A stretch of 64,000 bases of DNA from Rutpela maculata (GCA_936432065.2 OW386285.2:106149869-106213868), one strand, 5' to 3'; positions 32,530 to 45,095 are shown, counted from the stretch's first letter. Numbers and translations are program-made. The notes: a model not told the origin generated them from the sequence alone.

Positions 32530-33105
32530 TATATTACTAAAGAAGTAATAATAATATAGAGGAATGGTAGATAAAATAAGCAATGTTTATCGTATTTCTC
32601 TTGGTATCCTAATTCTACGATTCTGAATGATATTACCATCATTGCTAGAAACGTAGTTTGCTTGCAACAAATGCTGGTGAAGGGAACTCTGTTTAAATTA
32701 AAGGAGTCCCGCCTCTTCGGCAGGTGTCTAGAGGCATTTGTGTACCGGTTTCGAGCTTTTGGCTCTCATTAGCGCAAAGCAGACTCGGACACCCTTCACG
32801 CGCGTGGCTCCTTTTGCTCTTAATAAAGTCGAGCACTACAAAGTCAGTGACTTGTAAATAAAGTGAGTGGGTCTCTTCGACGGCATTTGCAGCAAAAATT
32901 TTATAGAAGCTTCAACTAGGCAATTACTACTAAAGAAGTAATAATATAGAGGAATGGTAGACAAAATATGCCATTTTTATCGTATTCCTCTTGGTTTCCT
33001 AATTCTACGATTGGGATGTGAGTTCTGAATGATATTACCATCATGACTAGATACGCACTGTGCTTGTAACAAATGCTGGTGAAGGATCTCTGTTTAAATT
33101 AATCG
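32530..33105 (+). repeat. Direct repeats of about 180 bp bracketing an LTR-like segment
   Basis: About 32530-32695 recurs directly at 32925-33100 (shared AAGAAGTAATAATATAGAGG, AATGGTAGA, CCTAATTCTACGATT, ACAAATGCTGGTGAAGG). The segment between, 32696-32924, is GC-richer, has TCTTAATAAAGTC and GTAAATAAAGTG (two possible poly(A) signals) and resembles a retrovirus-like LTR. It could equally be a tandem duplication with a captured insert. No gag or pol sequence is present. Confidence 0.4.
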
Positions 33106-33735
33106 TAGAATTAGGAAACCAAGAAGAGTGTCGAGCAAGAACTTTCTAATTCTTTTAATTTAATTTTCTCAATTTAAAGCAATTTTCGGTAAAATCGGAA
33201 GTGATATTAAAAAAAATTACCACTAGAAAATAGTTCTCTTATAGGGGCAAAAAGGTTACCAAGAACCTACGCATTCGAAAATCAGTATTAAAAAAACAGC
33301 AATTTAAAAAAACAATACTACAAGTTAGGAAATAAAATTGCAATATCTAAGAAAATACTGCAGATTTTACTTTTACGAATGAGAACAATTTTGCGTAAAA
33401 TGAAGTTCTTAATCGAATGGTATATGTTTCAAACCTTCCTTGTTCGAAAAAATGATTTTATACTGCAACGTCATTTCTGGTGATTTTATAATAGTAAATT
33501 GTACTTCCTGAAGAACGCATTAACAATTTTGGCAAATCAGACAAGAGAAAGCAGTGAGGGTTTTCCTTGGATACATACAAATACACCCATGGAAAAAACT
33601 TCAATTCGTATTGTTGACAGTACCCCATAATAATTTTCACAGTAAACATTTTCACATATCGATGAATTTGTTTGTACCCTCACGGGGTTCATTTGTCTGA
33701 TTTGTCCCAATAGAAATCTAAGGGGCGAGCGTAGA
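33106..33735. other. AT-rich sequence, nothing recognised
   Basis: A 65-codon minus-strand frame (33458-33655) shows no known motif. The first part has an inverted copy of CCTAATTCTACGATT from the adjacent repeat. Confidence 0.35.
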
Positions 33736-33739
33736 GGCG

Positions 33740-34420
33740 TCTTGACTGTACATGTATTTCAATATGTTGTAGTCATTTGATGAAATGCGTCATTTCGTGA
33801 AAAGCCCAGGCATTACATGAACTGCCGGCATACCATGAAAATTCTTGAGGTTGCACAATCAGCCTAGGCATTTCGTGAAACGCCGTGATCGTCTCGGCAC
33901 ATGATGTTTAAATTATGAAGCAAGGTCCAATAAATGACCGTATACCATCAGAAAATCAAACGAGGTGCGAAAAATATTTAGTTAATTTTGAGGTCGTAAT
34001 TTTGTTAGGAGTTTAAAATCCGAAACGTATCAAACAAGTCTGAACCTATCTTCAAAATTAATTAAACCTCCATCTCTCTCTTTATAATGATCACTGAAAA
34101 AGTCCTTTTCACTGTTCATTTCTATAATAAACAAAACAAACAGCTCAACATGGCTTCCGGACAAATAAATCAACCGAAATGGCAACTAACCTAACCTCAA
34201 ACACAACACAACGCAATTTGTCGAGTATCAGTCACTTCATGAATAGTCAACATCTAATTTGCGGAAGATCGTGTAGAACGACTTTAAACATGTGCCGAGA
34301 CGACTACGGCGTTTCATGAAATGCCTAGGTAGATTGTGCAACCTCAAGAATTTGCAAGATATGCCGGCAATTCATGTACTGTCTAGGCTTTTCATCAAAA
34401 GACTACGACACCAATATATT
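33740..34420. repeat. Foldback with repeated CATTTC/GAAATG half-palindromes
   Basis: Left arm about 33755-33915 pairs with right arm about 34275-34410, sharing TTCTTGAGGTTGCACAATC, CCTAGGCATTTC and GTCTCGGCACATG. Each arm itself contains several short palindromes such as GGCATTTCGTGAAACGCC. No coding content; a target-site duplication was not found. Confidence 0.7.
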
Positions 34421-36440
34421 TTCATCGTTGTAACTTCTCAACGGCTTGAACTAGAACGGACTTTTTTTTTAATTCTCAGGAAACTATGAGCAACATTTTA
34501 CGTGCATACAATTTTACTTTATCCCCTATCATTTTCTATTTATTACGTAAAAAACGGTAAAAATCTTGTTATTAATTACCGCGGTTGAATTTTCATCGTG
34601 AAATAACTTTTCAACCAATACATGTATCAAAAACAAACAAATAAAAAAGTTACCTGCTCCAAGACCTTGCAAGCGATATCAACTAGTTTTGGAAAATGGT
34701 AAAATTAGGCACGAATAATTTTTTTATGTAGATAGAAATTCTGGACCATTGAAGTAGATGCTATGGATGAATAAGCATCCGTATTAAAATCATTCGTTCA
34801 TTTTATTTGTTGCTTTTATTTTTTGGATTATTTTGTTTATATTTTCTTTTGTATTGGATCTGAGAAGTTATAATTGTGAACTGTGAAATGTAAAACTAAT
34901 TCCGAAGGGATTAAGGGAGAAATTATACCATTAAAGAAGATTTGGAAAAAAAGAATAGGGAATGTTGCAGGTATTTACTTGAAAATTTTTAAGCATTCAA
35001 AATACATAGAAGTATCAGAAATTTATTATTATCTGCAAGAAATACATGGTTGTCACTCACTATGCTACGTATCGCCATAGAGTAATTAGGAAGTTCCCTA
35101 TTTTAGAAAGTAGTATTTCAGTTAACTAGTCAAACAAAAAAAAAATCATCTCGATATCTGAAAAACTCACGAACTTATTTAATTTCTTATTAGAATACTT
35201 CGCGCTAGACTGTGACGTCATAGTACACAACTCGCTGATATTTTAGGCATAATTACTTCTTCAAACGATTAAAACGTTAAACAAGCCCAACTACAAAAAT
35301 ATCTTACGCTGTGTTCGGTAAGAATAACACTGAATGAACTAAACTTCCGATGCCCGCGCCCGCTCGCTGTTGACGGAATCATGTACTGTGACATCATCGA
35401 GCCTTAGCCCAAATGAGCGCTAACTTTTTTATTTATAGAGATAATTAAAAAAAAAATTACAGATATTTTTTCAATTTTTACGACTATTTATTACGAGAAA
35501 ATGAGAAAAATTGAAACTTCCAATTATGGTGTAAGTATTAAAAATATGTGAAGAAATATGTTTAAGAATTAGTCTTTCGCATCTTTTATTTCGCTCTTCG
35601 ATGCCAAAACCAACAAGAGCTCACAAGTGATCATATTCCAGTGTAGAACCGCCTTAGCGCTGAAATCACATATAATAATGTAATATCCTTGTTTGGAATA
35701 GTGTGGAATAAGATTTCTAGGTCTTAGTAGAACATCATCTTCAGCAGCAGTTGTACCCAGTACAATATGAATTTGCAGTATTTTAAAACAAAATAAATGT
35801 AATAAAAGAAATTTATAATATTCATTAAATTATGAGTCTTTCATAGTAAATCAACCTTTCAATCTGTTATAAAATAATTAGCGGGATATTGAAAGTGTGA
35901 TTGAAAAAATATAAATTAAATTGAAGAGTTACTAATGTGCCTAAAGTTGAAAAATATACAAAAGTTAAACATACAGCAAACATTCTTCTTTTTTCAAGTC
36001 TTTCCTTCTTTTATCTTAATAGAATGATCATTTATTATGAAGGTTTAGTCATATGTTTCTCGATATAATCGAAATTAAAATCGGCTCTCATTTGCAGTCA
36101 TTTATATTGCTAAAATGCAACCGCACATCTTATTATTATTATTATCACGCTATGTAATTAAATATGAATCATTGTCATATGTCTTGGCTATTTGTCATTG
36201 CACAAACACTAATTCCACAGGCACGTCCGTAGTGTTATCAGGTGCGATATTTAATGTATCTAAGAAATACGATGTGTTTAGTTTCAACTGTGGTGAAAAA
36301 AAAAAAAAAAATTGAAAAAAAATTTACCGCCTCCAAAAAATGTCCAGTTAATTTAACCTTATGACAATATCGATATGTGAGCATAACAGTGTCCAAAGAA
36401 GGGGGCTAGGGACTTTATGTCCAGAACCTGAAAGCCGCAT
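34421..36440. other. AT-rich 2-kb stretch, nothing recognised
   Basis: Short frames (34883-35080, 36115-36315) have no known motifs. GTGACGTCA near 35213 sits in a stretch resembling 24750 and 26495. This could be unique host sequence or unrecognised old repeats. Confidence 0.35.
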
Positions 36441-36445
36441 ATAAC

Positions 36446-37660
36446 AGAGGCCCACAAAAAAGTGGGCTGTCCGGCGTACCAGTATTTTGATCCACTGAGT
36501 CCCAATTCCAAGTCAAAATTGTCAGATTGGCTCGTTTTTCATCCCTAACCTCAGACTTTTATAACCTCATAACCTCTAAATCCCATTACTCCAAACTCCA
36601 TTTAACCCCATATCCGGGGCATCTCTTAACATCATTCTCTGGAGCAAGGCGGCTTTTGTCAATGCATCACCAAGAAATATTTATTTTTCATCTAGTATTC
36701 ATCAACTCAAATCTAAGCTGTCAGAAGTCAGACTTACTCAAAGTTTTGTGGTTATAGAAGCTTACACGCCCCGATTAATAGGGTTGTAGGTTGTGGAGTT
36801 GTAGGGCTATGAGGTGACAGTAATATAAGGTTTTGGAGCTATGATGTTATGAAGGGAACATATTAAAAACATCTAACTAAGTACTAATTTTAGTGTGAAA
36901 GGCGAAAAAACGGCTTTTTACGGGTGTTCTGAGGTCAGGGATGAAAAACGAACCAATGTGATAATTCGGTAGGATTCAGCGGATAAAAATACATATATAA
37001 TTGTAAGTTTAAACTTGCAATTATACATATTATATAGTCCTGTCAATGAATGGTTTCTAACGGAAATGCCGAGATCACAATTTTTGACTCTGAGCTGTAT
37101 TTGGACTATTTAGGAGGTAAACATACCAAAAGTCCCCGAACGTAGGAGGTGCAGGGGGGCACGAAGAAGGTCTCGGTTTTTGGTATTTCGCTCATATCTC
37201 GAAAACGTGTATACAATTCATTGCTGAACCATAACAGGTATGAAAAAAATTAATAGAAGCATTATTATAGAAAATTTAGTCAGCTTTAATTTTGCATAGA
37301 GCCACTTTTTGATTAGGGATAACCGTTTTCGAGATATGAGCGAAAAACCAAAAACCGGGACCTTCCTCGTGTCCCCCTGCATCCTCCCCCAACTCCTACG
37401 TTCAGAGACTTTTGGTATGTTTACCTCCTAAATAGTCCAAAGACAGCTTTCAAGTCAAAAATTGTGATCTCGGCATTTCCCTCTAATATCACAGCCCCAC
37501 AAAAAAAAAGTGGTCTGTCCGGCGAACCAGACCAGTGTACCCTTATGTATTTGTATCTGACAATTCTGACTTCGGATTCGGTTTCAGCGGGTCCAAATAC
37601 ATAAGGGTACACTGGTCTGGTCCGCCGGACAGACCACTTTTTTTTTTTGTGGGGCTGTGT
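36446..37660. repeat. Composite of three foldbacks with related ends
   Basis: Three inverted repeats lie side by side. The first pairs about 36508-36572 with 36930-36995 (TGGCTCGTTTTTCATCCCT). The second pairs 37040-37195 with 37325-37480 (GGAGGTAAACATACCAAAAG, TCTCGGCATTTC). The third pairs 37489-37560 with 37595-37660 (CAGCCCCAC, AAGTGGTCTGTCCGGCG, GTACACTGGTCTGG). The left margin (GCCCACAAAAAAGTGGGC, CTGTCCGGCG) matches the right margin inverted, so the whole may be one compound element. No clear duplication at the outer edges. Confidence 0.6.
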
Positions 37661-38276
37661 AATTGTAAGTCTGAATATAAAAAATACATACTAAGTTTGA
37701 ACTGACATCTATAAAATATTGTATTGGAGTCTGGTAAAAAATATGTTTGAATTCGTTATTTGTTCATTTTTACACCGACTTCAATATTTACATTAGGTAA
37801 TAAGGTTCAATTAACTGGGCGACGGGACGGTGAAATTTTGTTTCATAATTTTTAGCAACCTTTGAAGATGATTCACTTATTTTTATCGTTTATCTTTATT
37901 TAGCCTCTACACAGTAAAAGAAACTATTCGCCGATTAAAATTTTTAAGCGTGAACGTCAGGCTCGTTGTCTGAATTCTAAATCTCCATATATCTTTTACG
38001 TAAATCTGCAAAAATATTGCAATTATGGCAGCCGTATTTAATTCGCCATTTTGAACTTTTAACTTTTGACATCGGATCTCATCACTCCTAAAATACTTAG
38101 GTGCCAATTTTGCGATGAACCATATCTTACAGTTTGAGAACGATTTCATAAAAATCGATTAAACCAATCCAAAGTAATGAACGAATATAAAAAAAAACAT
38201 ACGTAACATAAACGGTTAATAAACTATAGGCACTAGGCACCAAATTAAATTGAATGAACCATTTCATCTGTACATC
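37661..38276. other. AT-rich sequence, nothing recognised
   Basis: An 80-codon minus-strand frame at 37907-38149 has no known motif. Confidence 0.35.
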
Positions 38277-38280
38277 TTAA

Positions 38281-39815
38281 CCCTTTCCAGCCCGAATTAT
38301 TATCCAGGTCAAGAAAAAATTCTTTTAGCTTTTTTTTAATTCACAATGATACTACTAAACATATATATGCAAAGAAAAACTAAAATATTTACATTTTTAG
38401 TGCCAAAATGAATTGACGCCATATGGAGTCACTGGGCAAATATATGCTAAAATGAAAAAAGTTTGGACAATAAATTATTTATTGAATTATCATGAATAAT
38501 AGTTATTTACAATGGAATAATTTAAAGCAGTTTTTATCCTTTGTTAAACATAAGGGCATCTTACATTTTTCGCACATTATACGGGAATATGCATAAATGC
38601 AAAACCTACATCTTTGCTTTGTTGAGATATGCACAGGCCAGTGGTCTACAGCGTCATAGCGTATATCATCTATAGGGACTGCTGTAACATTTCTTTTAGG
38701 TGGGTGTGATGGAGTGTTACTTACATCTGAAATGAGCCAGTTTTCTCTACAGAATACAAATTTGTTTGATGTTCAATATTCTGTATTATGTTGTCATCAA
38801 AGAAATACTTGAAATAAGTCATCGGTGTTAGTTCTGGTTCAGGTGGATCTGAAAAATTAATTTCACATACTGAAGCTACTTCATCCAAATCTTTCTGCCT
38901 CCAGTGATATTCCTTCTTTTTTTTCTTTCTCGAATTAGGAGCAAGATTTGATTTATTAGACGCTTGAATATCAAAAAGGACAGCCAATGGTATTTCGTCC
39001 TCAGAGTCATATTCTTCCTCATTTCATTCCACGTTGTATTACAGTAGATGCTGAATAGTTTTGTACTTCAGTAATTTCTATCTCACCATCGTCATCTGAT
39101 TCTTCAATATCCAAATCAGATACATCTCCTTCTAGAAGTAACAGTAAATGTCGTTCTTCTTCAGTCAATCCTGCTCTAGTCATCTAAAAATACAATTATA
39201 TTCAGGTGCTTCGAATTATCAATTGTCGCCAATGAAATGTTGAAAGTAATTCAACATGAGTGGTGGAATAACTATTAGCTAAATTTCGCCAAGATGTTGA
39301 TATAAAATATGACGTAAAAAAAGTTAAAAAAAAAAATAAGAAAAACCAAAGCTGACAAAAAACTCATGGCAACTTTATTCAAAATCACAATTTTATGGTT
39401 GAATACATATTCCTTCTAAATGACCACTGACTCCATATGGAGTCACACAATTTTGACCTATCATAAAGATCAAAATATGGTAAAAACTTAGCTTGCTGTT
39501 ATAAAATATTTATAAGCTGCTACTTTAACTTACCTTTTATGCAAAAACTTTAATAATATAGTGATAAAACACGAAGAATCAAAACTTTTTATAAACTGTT
39601 GTTACACCACTGACAATACTGTCAATTCACAGCTGACAGAAATACGCCATTTCATACAGAATCTCGTAACAGAACTAATGTTTTTGGCGTACGCCATCTA
39701 TAAGATTATAGAGGAATTAATTTCAACGAAATCTACAGCAATAATTATTTCTGTTTGTAGATTTAATACATTGGTACCACAACGACGCCATATGGCATCA
39801 CTGAGCTGGAAAGGG
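38281..39815 (-). mobile_element. piggyBac-family element, internally deleted
   Basis: The 1535-bp element has 11-bp terminal repeats CCCTTTCCAGC on both sides and is flanked by TTAA (38277-38280 and 39816-39819), the exact piggyBac target. A subterminal motif with GACGCCATATGG occurs near both ends (about 38418 and 39784). The minus strand encodes the N-terminal and C-terminal parts of a piggyBac transposase with the catalytic core missing. The same family recurs at 62683, sharing the first 400 or so bases. Confidence 0.92.
38503..39183 (-). pseudogene. piggyBac transposase, N- and C-termini only
   Basis: The start ATG at 39181-39183 begins MTRAGLTEEERHLLLLLEG and continues with the acidic N-terminus (IEESDDDGEIE, then EEEYDSEDEIPLAVL after a one-base frameshift near 39010). 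TPMTYFKYFFDDNI and QNIEHQTNLYSVEKTG follow, matching the family's opening of the transposase domain. At about 38733 the sequence jumps to the C-terminal end (HPPKRNVTAVPIDDIRYD, HWPVHISTKQRCRFC, CEKCKMPLCL), the cysteine-rich zinc-binding domain. It stops at 38503-38505. The three catalytic aspartates lay in the deleted middle. A further frameshift lies near 38725. It cannot be an active enzyme. Confidence 0.85.
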
Positions 39816-39819
39816 TTAA

Positions 39820-41089
39820 AAGTGTAAGTTCTTCAAAATTAGGACAGTTGTGATTTTTTTGTTAAAATGACTTTAGATCAACTGTTCAAATTCGCAGGGT
39901 TTTATTCAATTACGAAAAAAATTATGAAAATAAAAAAATAGAGAAAAGTTTTTTAAAAACTTCTCATTTGTTAAAAAAATTGGATTTTACTTTTCATTGT
40001 TGCGCAAAAATTGGCGGACTTGCAATCGCTTTGTATATGTAAGAAATATGCCTTGAAAGATGTGAAATTTTTTCAAACATTATATTGTAATTTATCTTTT
40101 ATACAAATAGTATTGTTTGTATAGAAATGTGGGTAAGCTGTATTTATTTGATGCGTGACGCGAAGGATAAACATAAGCCTACGTTTTCAGTTCAGAATAT
40201 TTTGCCTGTTTATTCAACAACTTCCACGTTTTCTTTTAAAATAAAAGACAAAGCCGAACCTAGAAAAGTAAATTTAACTCATGTCGTGCTTGAAATTTAT
40301 GGCGGGTAGGTAACTACTAGTAGTTCCGGAAACAAAAAAATATTGACTTCGTTAGTTTGTTCAGGTTAGTGTTGCATTGCGTAATAGTTATTTATGTACT
40401 AAGGCTCGTAAGTGCATTTTACAGGTCGAGAACACAGTGCAGTTGCAAGTGTTCGAGACCTGTAAATACACGATACAAGCTGATGTGCATACGACGTTTT
40501 TCGTACTACGAGCAATATTACAATTTTTAGGAAAATTCGTTCAAAATTATAAATTTGTATTTCAAGACTTGTTAATTTCATTTAATAGTTGGCTTAGACT
40601 CTAATTGAAGTGTGTTTGCTATGAACACTTTCGAGTTACTATGGTTACTGTTAATAAGTTGTTAAATTCATAACTTCATAATAATTTCTGCCGTTCAAGT
40701 TATTTACGTGGGTTTTTGCAATAAAAATATGGATTATGATGAAAGTACCTATTGACATTCAGGAGGCAGCCAAAAATGGGTATGCTTCGTTGGTGCCAGA
40801 ATTTCATTATTATTTAACTTCCTTATTACTTTACTTTTTGCCCTAGGGCAAAAAAGTAAATTTTGTGCTTTTTTGTCAATGGGCTGTAAGTTACACTTTC
40901 ATAACACTGGCAGACGTCAAATAATAATACAAAGCTAGCAGTACGAAATAGTTTTTTCTACGACTATTGAATCATTCATTAATTGCCGATACGTTTTTAA
41001 ACAAGCTATAGGACTCATTACTCTCGGCCATGGGTAATAGTTAACCCAACCAATCGTAAAAGTTCATATTCATTACTCAACAGTTGCTC
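39820..41089. other. Sequence without recognised gene
   Basis: Frames at 40127-40309 and 40377-40604 have no known motifs. A perfect palindrome, TTTTTGCCCTAGGGCAAAAA, lies near 40836-40855, and an imperfect hairpin with GAGAAAAGTTTTT near 39951. Segments near 40950-41070 (TTTTTTCTACGAC, ATTGAATCATTC) resemble 46420-46560. Confidence 0.4.
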
Positions 41090-42245
41090 TGCAGGGGTGG
41101 ATGGGATCAGTCCAACCGGCCCTGACAATTTTAGGGAAACGGCCCGATGAGGAACAGAACTAGAACCTCAAATTTGGGTGGGCCAGGACAGGATCACTTT
41201 TCTTTTCTTTTTGGTTGGCTAAGGTCCAAGGGGAAAAATGCGCCGCAGGCGAAAATGTTGTATTTTTCGAGGTCAAACGTTCTAAAATGAAAAGTTAAAA
41301 ATTTGGGTTGCAAAAACATTTTCTTCGAAAAGTAGGTTTCGTCAAACGAATTTTCCTTTTTTTCATGTAATTACGATGAAAAAGTTACCGGTACGAAAAA
41401 TACAACTAGTGTCGAAGTGTTTGCCCCTCATGTTCACAAGACTAGGGCAGAAAGTTAGAACGTGGATGGAAGTTTCCTCCTCGTTCCGTAGAACCTGCAG
41501 TTTTCTGAAAGAGCCGTGTCCAGTTAAAAGACCTGCCACAATTCTGACCTGTTTCCTGCTTAGTCGCAGGATTTGTTCTATTCGCTTCGGCAAGAGATAA
41601 TAAGCTTCGCTTGCCGGAGCCTGGGTAGGAGGCCCTAAAGTCAGAGAACTGGGAACGAGTCCAGTTCTCTATTGATTTCTTGGCGTTTGATCTTGGGTAG
41701 TCGAGAGCCGGCTCCAGACCCATTAGCGGCCGTTGATAGTCCCCCCTCTGGCCAGAGTATCTGCCCGCTCATTACCCTCAATGTTGCCGTGTCCAAGCAC
41801 CCAGAGAAGTTTGACTCAGTTGGATGAGCCAAGTTCACAGAGAGCCAGTTTACAGTTTTGAAGTAGTATTGACTTGATTCTGACTGATGCAAGGGCCTTA
41901 AATTAAAGGCAGCTTGACTATCGCTACATATATGTGCTTGTTGGAATAGTTCCCTCGGATATTCTCCTGTGCACAGATCAAAATAGCAAAGATCTCAATG
42001 TGGAATACCGTGGTGAATTTACCCATGGCATAAGAAAGTTCAACCCTGAATATTTCACAGTATATCCCCGCTCCAGCACTTTCCTCATACCTCGAATCGT
42101 CTATGAGCTAGACGATATCGGCAGACCTGAGTATATCCTGAAGTGGGTTCCAGTTATCCCTTTTGGGAATGACAACCTCGAAGGGTTCTGAGAAGGAGAA
42201 GGAAGGCACTATATCATCACTCCTAGCCTCTAGAAGTGAGTGAGT
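41090..42245 (-). mobile_element. RNase H-bearing LINE, 3' remnant
   Basis: The minus strand holds the last third of a non-LTR retrotransposon protein (41370-42240). A probable 3' untranslated region at 41090-41370 is GC-rich near its end (CATCGGGCCGTTTCCC and GGCCGGTTGGACTGATCC on the minus strand). Neither a 5' end nor target duplications were found. Confidence 0.55.
41370..42240 (-). pseudogene. RNase H and C-terminal domains of a LINE ORF2 protein
   Basis: On the minus strand in alternating frames I read the RNase H start DDSRYEESAGAGIYC (TDGS in active proteins) and TTVFHIEIFAILICA with the glutamate. ICSDSQAAFNLR (catalytic aspartate) and WVLGHGNIEGNERADTLAR follow. The C-terminal region is LSRKQVRIVAGLLTGHGSF with a zinc-knuckle-like ETSIHVLTFCPSL. 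This order is that of R1/LOA/I-group LINEs, which carry RNase H after the reverse transcriptase. Several frameshifts and stops show it is dead. It is diverged from the LINE at 49906. Confidence 0.75.
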
Positions 42246-43139
42246 CCCTATCACTAGTTACAAATGTATTTTTTCACAATTGAAACCTCTAAATATTTGT
42301 AGTAAATTAACTACAATGACTCTGCTAGATATTTTACATCATTAGCCCGACGTTAAATAAATAAAACTTAAAAAGAAATAATAAAATTTTATTAAAAATA
42401 AATTACTAATAGTCTCCGATCAAAGAACTTATCTCTTTGATCGGAGCTAATAGTAATTTCCACAAAATATTTCTTTTTGATTGTTTGGCAATTGAAGATG
42501 TTGAGAAGATTAATATAAACGTTGGAGATTCCATATAAAAATGATAATAAATGTCACTTATTTTATTTTGTCTCGTTTCAAAATGCTAATGAAAAATAAT
42601 CATGATTTTATTGAATTTTAAACTGTTCAGAAGCATAAATCAGTTTTATATGTAATAAAATTTATATTTCAATTAAAAATCTAATAAAATAACAGTAACT
42701 ATACTGTAGTTATAATTTAACAAATATCGAAATGTTGCATGTTAAAGTCAAAACTATATATATATGTCATGGGATCTTTAAAACATGACCCATTTCCACA
42801 ATTTTTATGATCATCAATTGATGAATTAAAGGGGTTTATTGCGTTAAATATTTGTGTTAACTATTAACGGAATCTACGATAGTCTCAGCTACGGTCATCT
42901 ATAGAAAATATATATTATTTTTTTGGCAGTATAGCTGTAAAACGTTCACCTTCGTGTGTCATCGAAAAAACGCTGCATGTTAATTGGCAGAGACAAAAAA
43001 AGGCAATTGGAAAATAAAGACAAATAAATGTTTATTACTTATTGCTGATGCCGCACTATGGGCCAAATTCCGAAAAACAGGCAAAAATTCATGACATTCA
43101 GTACGCACATTAAAATTAATATCTGTAAATTTTTGGACT
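42246..43139. other. AT-rich sequence with one strong hairpin
   Basis: No gene recognised. GCCCGACGTTAAATAAATAA (about 42346) resembles the tail region of the SINE at 20388 (GCCGACGTTAAACAG) and may be a LINE or SINE 3' end. Confidence 0.35.
42402..42457. repeat. Hairpin with about 24-bp arms
   Basis: Arms ATTACTAATAGTCTCCGATC/AAAGA and their complement, one mismatch, short loop. It may be an end or remnant of a DNA transposon. There is no evidence of a terminator role in this eukaryotic context. Confidence 0.8.
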
Positions 43140-43500
43140 TTCTGGATTGAATTTGCAGAAACAAGATGGTGGATGAAAAATGGCCGACTGAAACTTTAAA
43201 AATTATCTAAAATATCTGAACAAAAATGATTCAATGCGCTTCATGTCTTTAGAATGTGATATCATAATTTTCAAATTTTAAATAACAGTTTCGGTATGGC
43301 GGACTGAAGCTTATCCTTTAAATTCCTGTTATACATTCCAATATTGAAATGTCACTTTATATTTTAAAATTACAATATCAGATTCTTAATTAGAGAGTAG
43401 ATGTGACTTGAATTATTGTTTTTCAGATAATTTAGATAATTTTTAAGGTTTCAGTCCACCATATTGAATCCACCATCTTGTTTCTGTTCACCCACGATGA
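43140..43500. repeat. Foldback
   Basis: About 43150-43220 (AACAAGATGGTGGAT, GACTGAAACTTTAAAAATTA, TCTAAAATATCTG) pairs with 43415-43490 (CAGATAATTTAGATAATTTT, TAAGGTTTCAGTCCACC, ATCCACCATCTTGTTTC). The inner part, 43225-43400, is also partly mirrored. No coding content. Confidence 0.6.
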
Positions 43501-43950
43501 TAATGATGATTATAATATTCAGTACAAAAAAACTTTATATTTAATTTAACATTACAGCAGGGATTTCCTGGCGCCTGTGCCCTGAACCAGTCAGACGTCC
43601 ACTACGCACAGGGCCGTGGCAACTGAAGGACTGGATGGGACGGGGCCAAGTCAACTAAAAATAAGTATGATGGTAATGAGGTGAACTTTCCCCAAGGGGA
43701 ATATTAAAACTTATTAAATAAAATTAAGATGACGTAGCACTGGAAGAAAACTTTTTGGTTGCTGCTACGGGAAAATGAAATGAAAAACCTACTTCACTTG
43801 AACGGGAGCGACGATGCTGGTCGCTTAAACTTAAGTTAATGTTGGTGTTTCTTTTAATTCTTGGCTCTATTAAAAATTAAAATTTTATGATTAGGAAGAA
43901 TGATTTAGAAAAACAAACACAAGGTGCAAAAGGAAACGAAGAAATGGATA
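43501..43950. other. Mixed sequence; possible LINE 3' untranslated scrap
   Basis: The GC-rich stretch near 43590-43660, read on the minus strand, weakly resembles the region before 31250 in the Jockey-like LINE (CCCAGCCAGCCCT-like block). Otherwise nothing recognised. Confidence 0.3.
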
Positions 43951-43953
43951 GGA

Positions 43954-44037
<84 letters not shown>
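43951..44037 (+). repeat. (GAAA)n microsatellite
   Basis: About 21 near-perfect tandem copies of a tetranucleotide (AAAG/GAAA). Length polymorphism is likely. Confidence 0.95.
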
Positions 44038-44039
44038 AG

Positions 44040-45090
44040 GTTGTACTTCTCTGACAAGTTAGAGATGAGAAAGTAGTTTCGGTTAAAGAGACTGCTTGAA
44101 AATGGACAACACTTGATGTGGTAGTTTATGTTTAAGAGCGCTCCGGAGTGTGGTAAATTTGCGAATCGTAATTACTCTCATATGAACCGTTATTTTAAAA
44201 TTTGGTTTTCGCTATTATTTCTTTTGAGATGTTAGAATTGTGGAAAATGGGGAAGATAATTCAAAAAAAATATATATGCATTTATTTCCTTCATTTTAGT
44301 TTTTTTTGAGAAAATTTTAGTTTTCCATGAAAGGTATAATTTATTTAGGAATTATCCCTGCGACAGAATTTAAAAAAAAATGAATTATATATTTTTAATT
44401 TGCATCCTAATATATCAAGGAATTTTTGCTGTTGAATTACAATCAAGATTGTCCGTTTCATTTATCGTTCTCCCTCGAAGAGAATCCTTTGGCCGGAGAA
44501 CGTCGCGAGTAGCTATAAAAGTAATGTGTTTACAATTTACTAGTCATAGGCGGACCGAGCGAACCCTTAGAGATAACGCGCTTTATTTTTAATTTTGATA
44601 TAAGAAACATATTTATATTTTACGTGCGAATAATTACGTAGTACGTTTACTTTCTAGGTTTGTGTGGTGTATCATTGTATACATTTTTTCGTTTTTTAAA
44701 GTCGGAGGAATTATTAAGACGTCGGATCTCAAATATCTATTTTAACATTATCAGCAAAAGAAAAAATCGTAGACTATAATTAGAGAAGTTTTCTAAAATG
44801 TTTATAAAGATTTATTAAAAACTTGTAAAATTAATAATATAGGTACAAAAAACGCAAAGCAAATGTGAGGCGAGAAATTTTAAAATTATAAACAAATTTG
44901 GATATAGTTTTAATTAATTGAATAGTGCCACTCCTTCATTGTTGGTAAGTTGTTTATAACAAAAATTAACCAAAAATTTTGAGAAATAACCATAGTAAAC
45001 ATTATACTCTGCTCGATTTACTGAGCATTTCATACAATTGTTGTATGTTTTATATGAGCTTTTTTGTAAAGAATGTTAATTTTAGGCATC
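44040..45090. other. AT-rich sequence, nothing recognised
   Basis: Frames at 44380-44592 and 44979-45188 have no known motif; the second runs into the next repeat. Confidence 0.35.
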
Positions 45091-45095
45091 TTTAT

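Noticed and set aside
36446..37660. Single hAT element with CAGAGGCCC/GGGGCTGTG ends
   Set aside because: The 8-bp flanks do not match and the ends differ in length, so I report only a composite of foldbacks.
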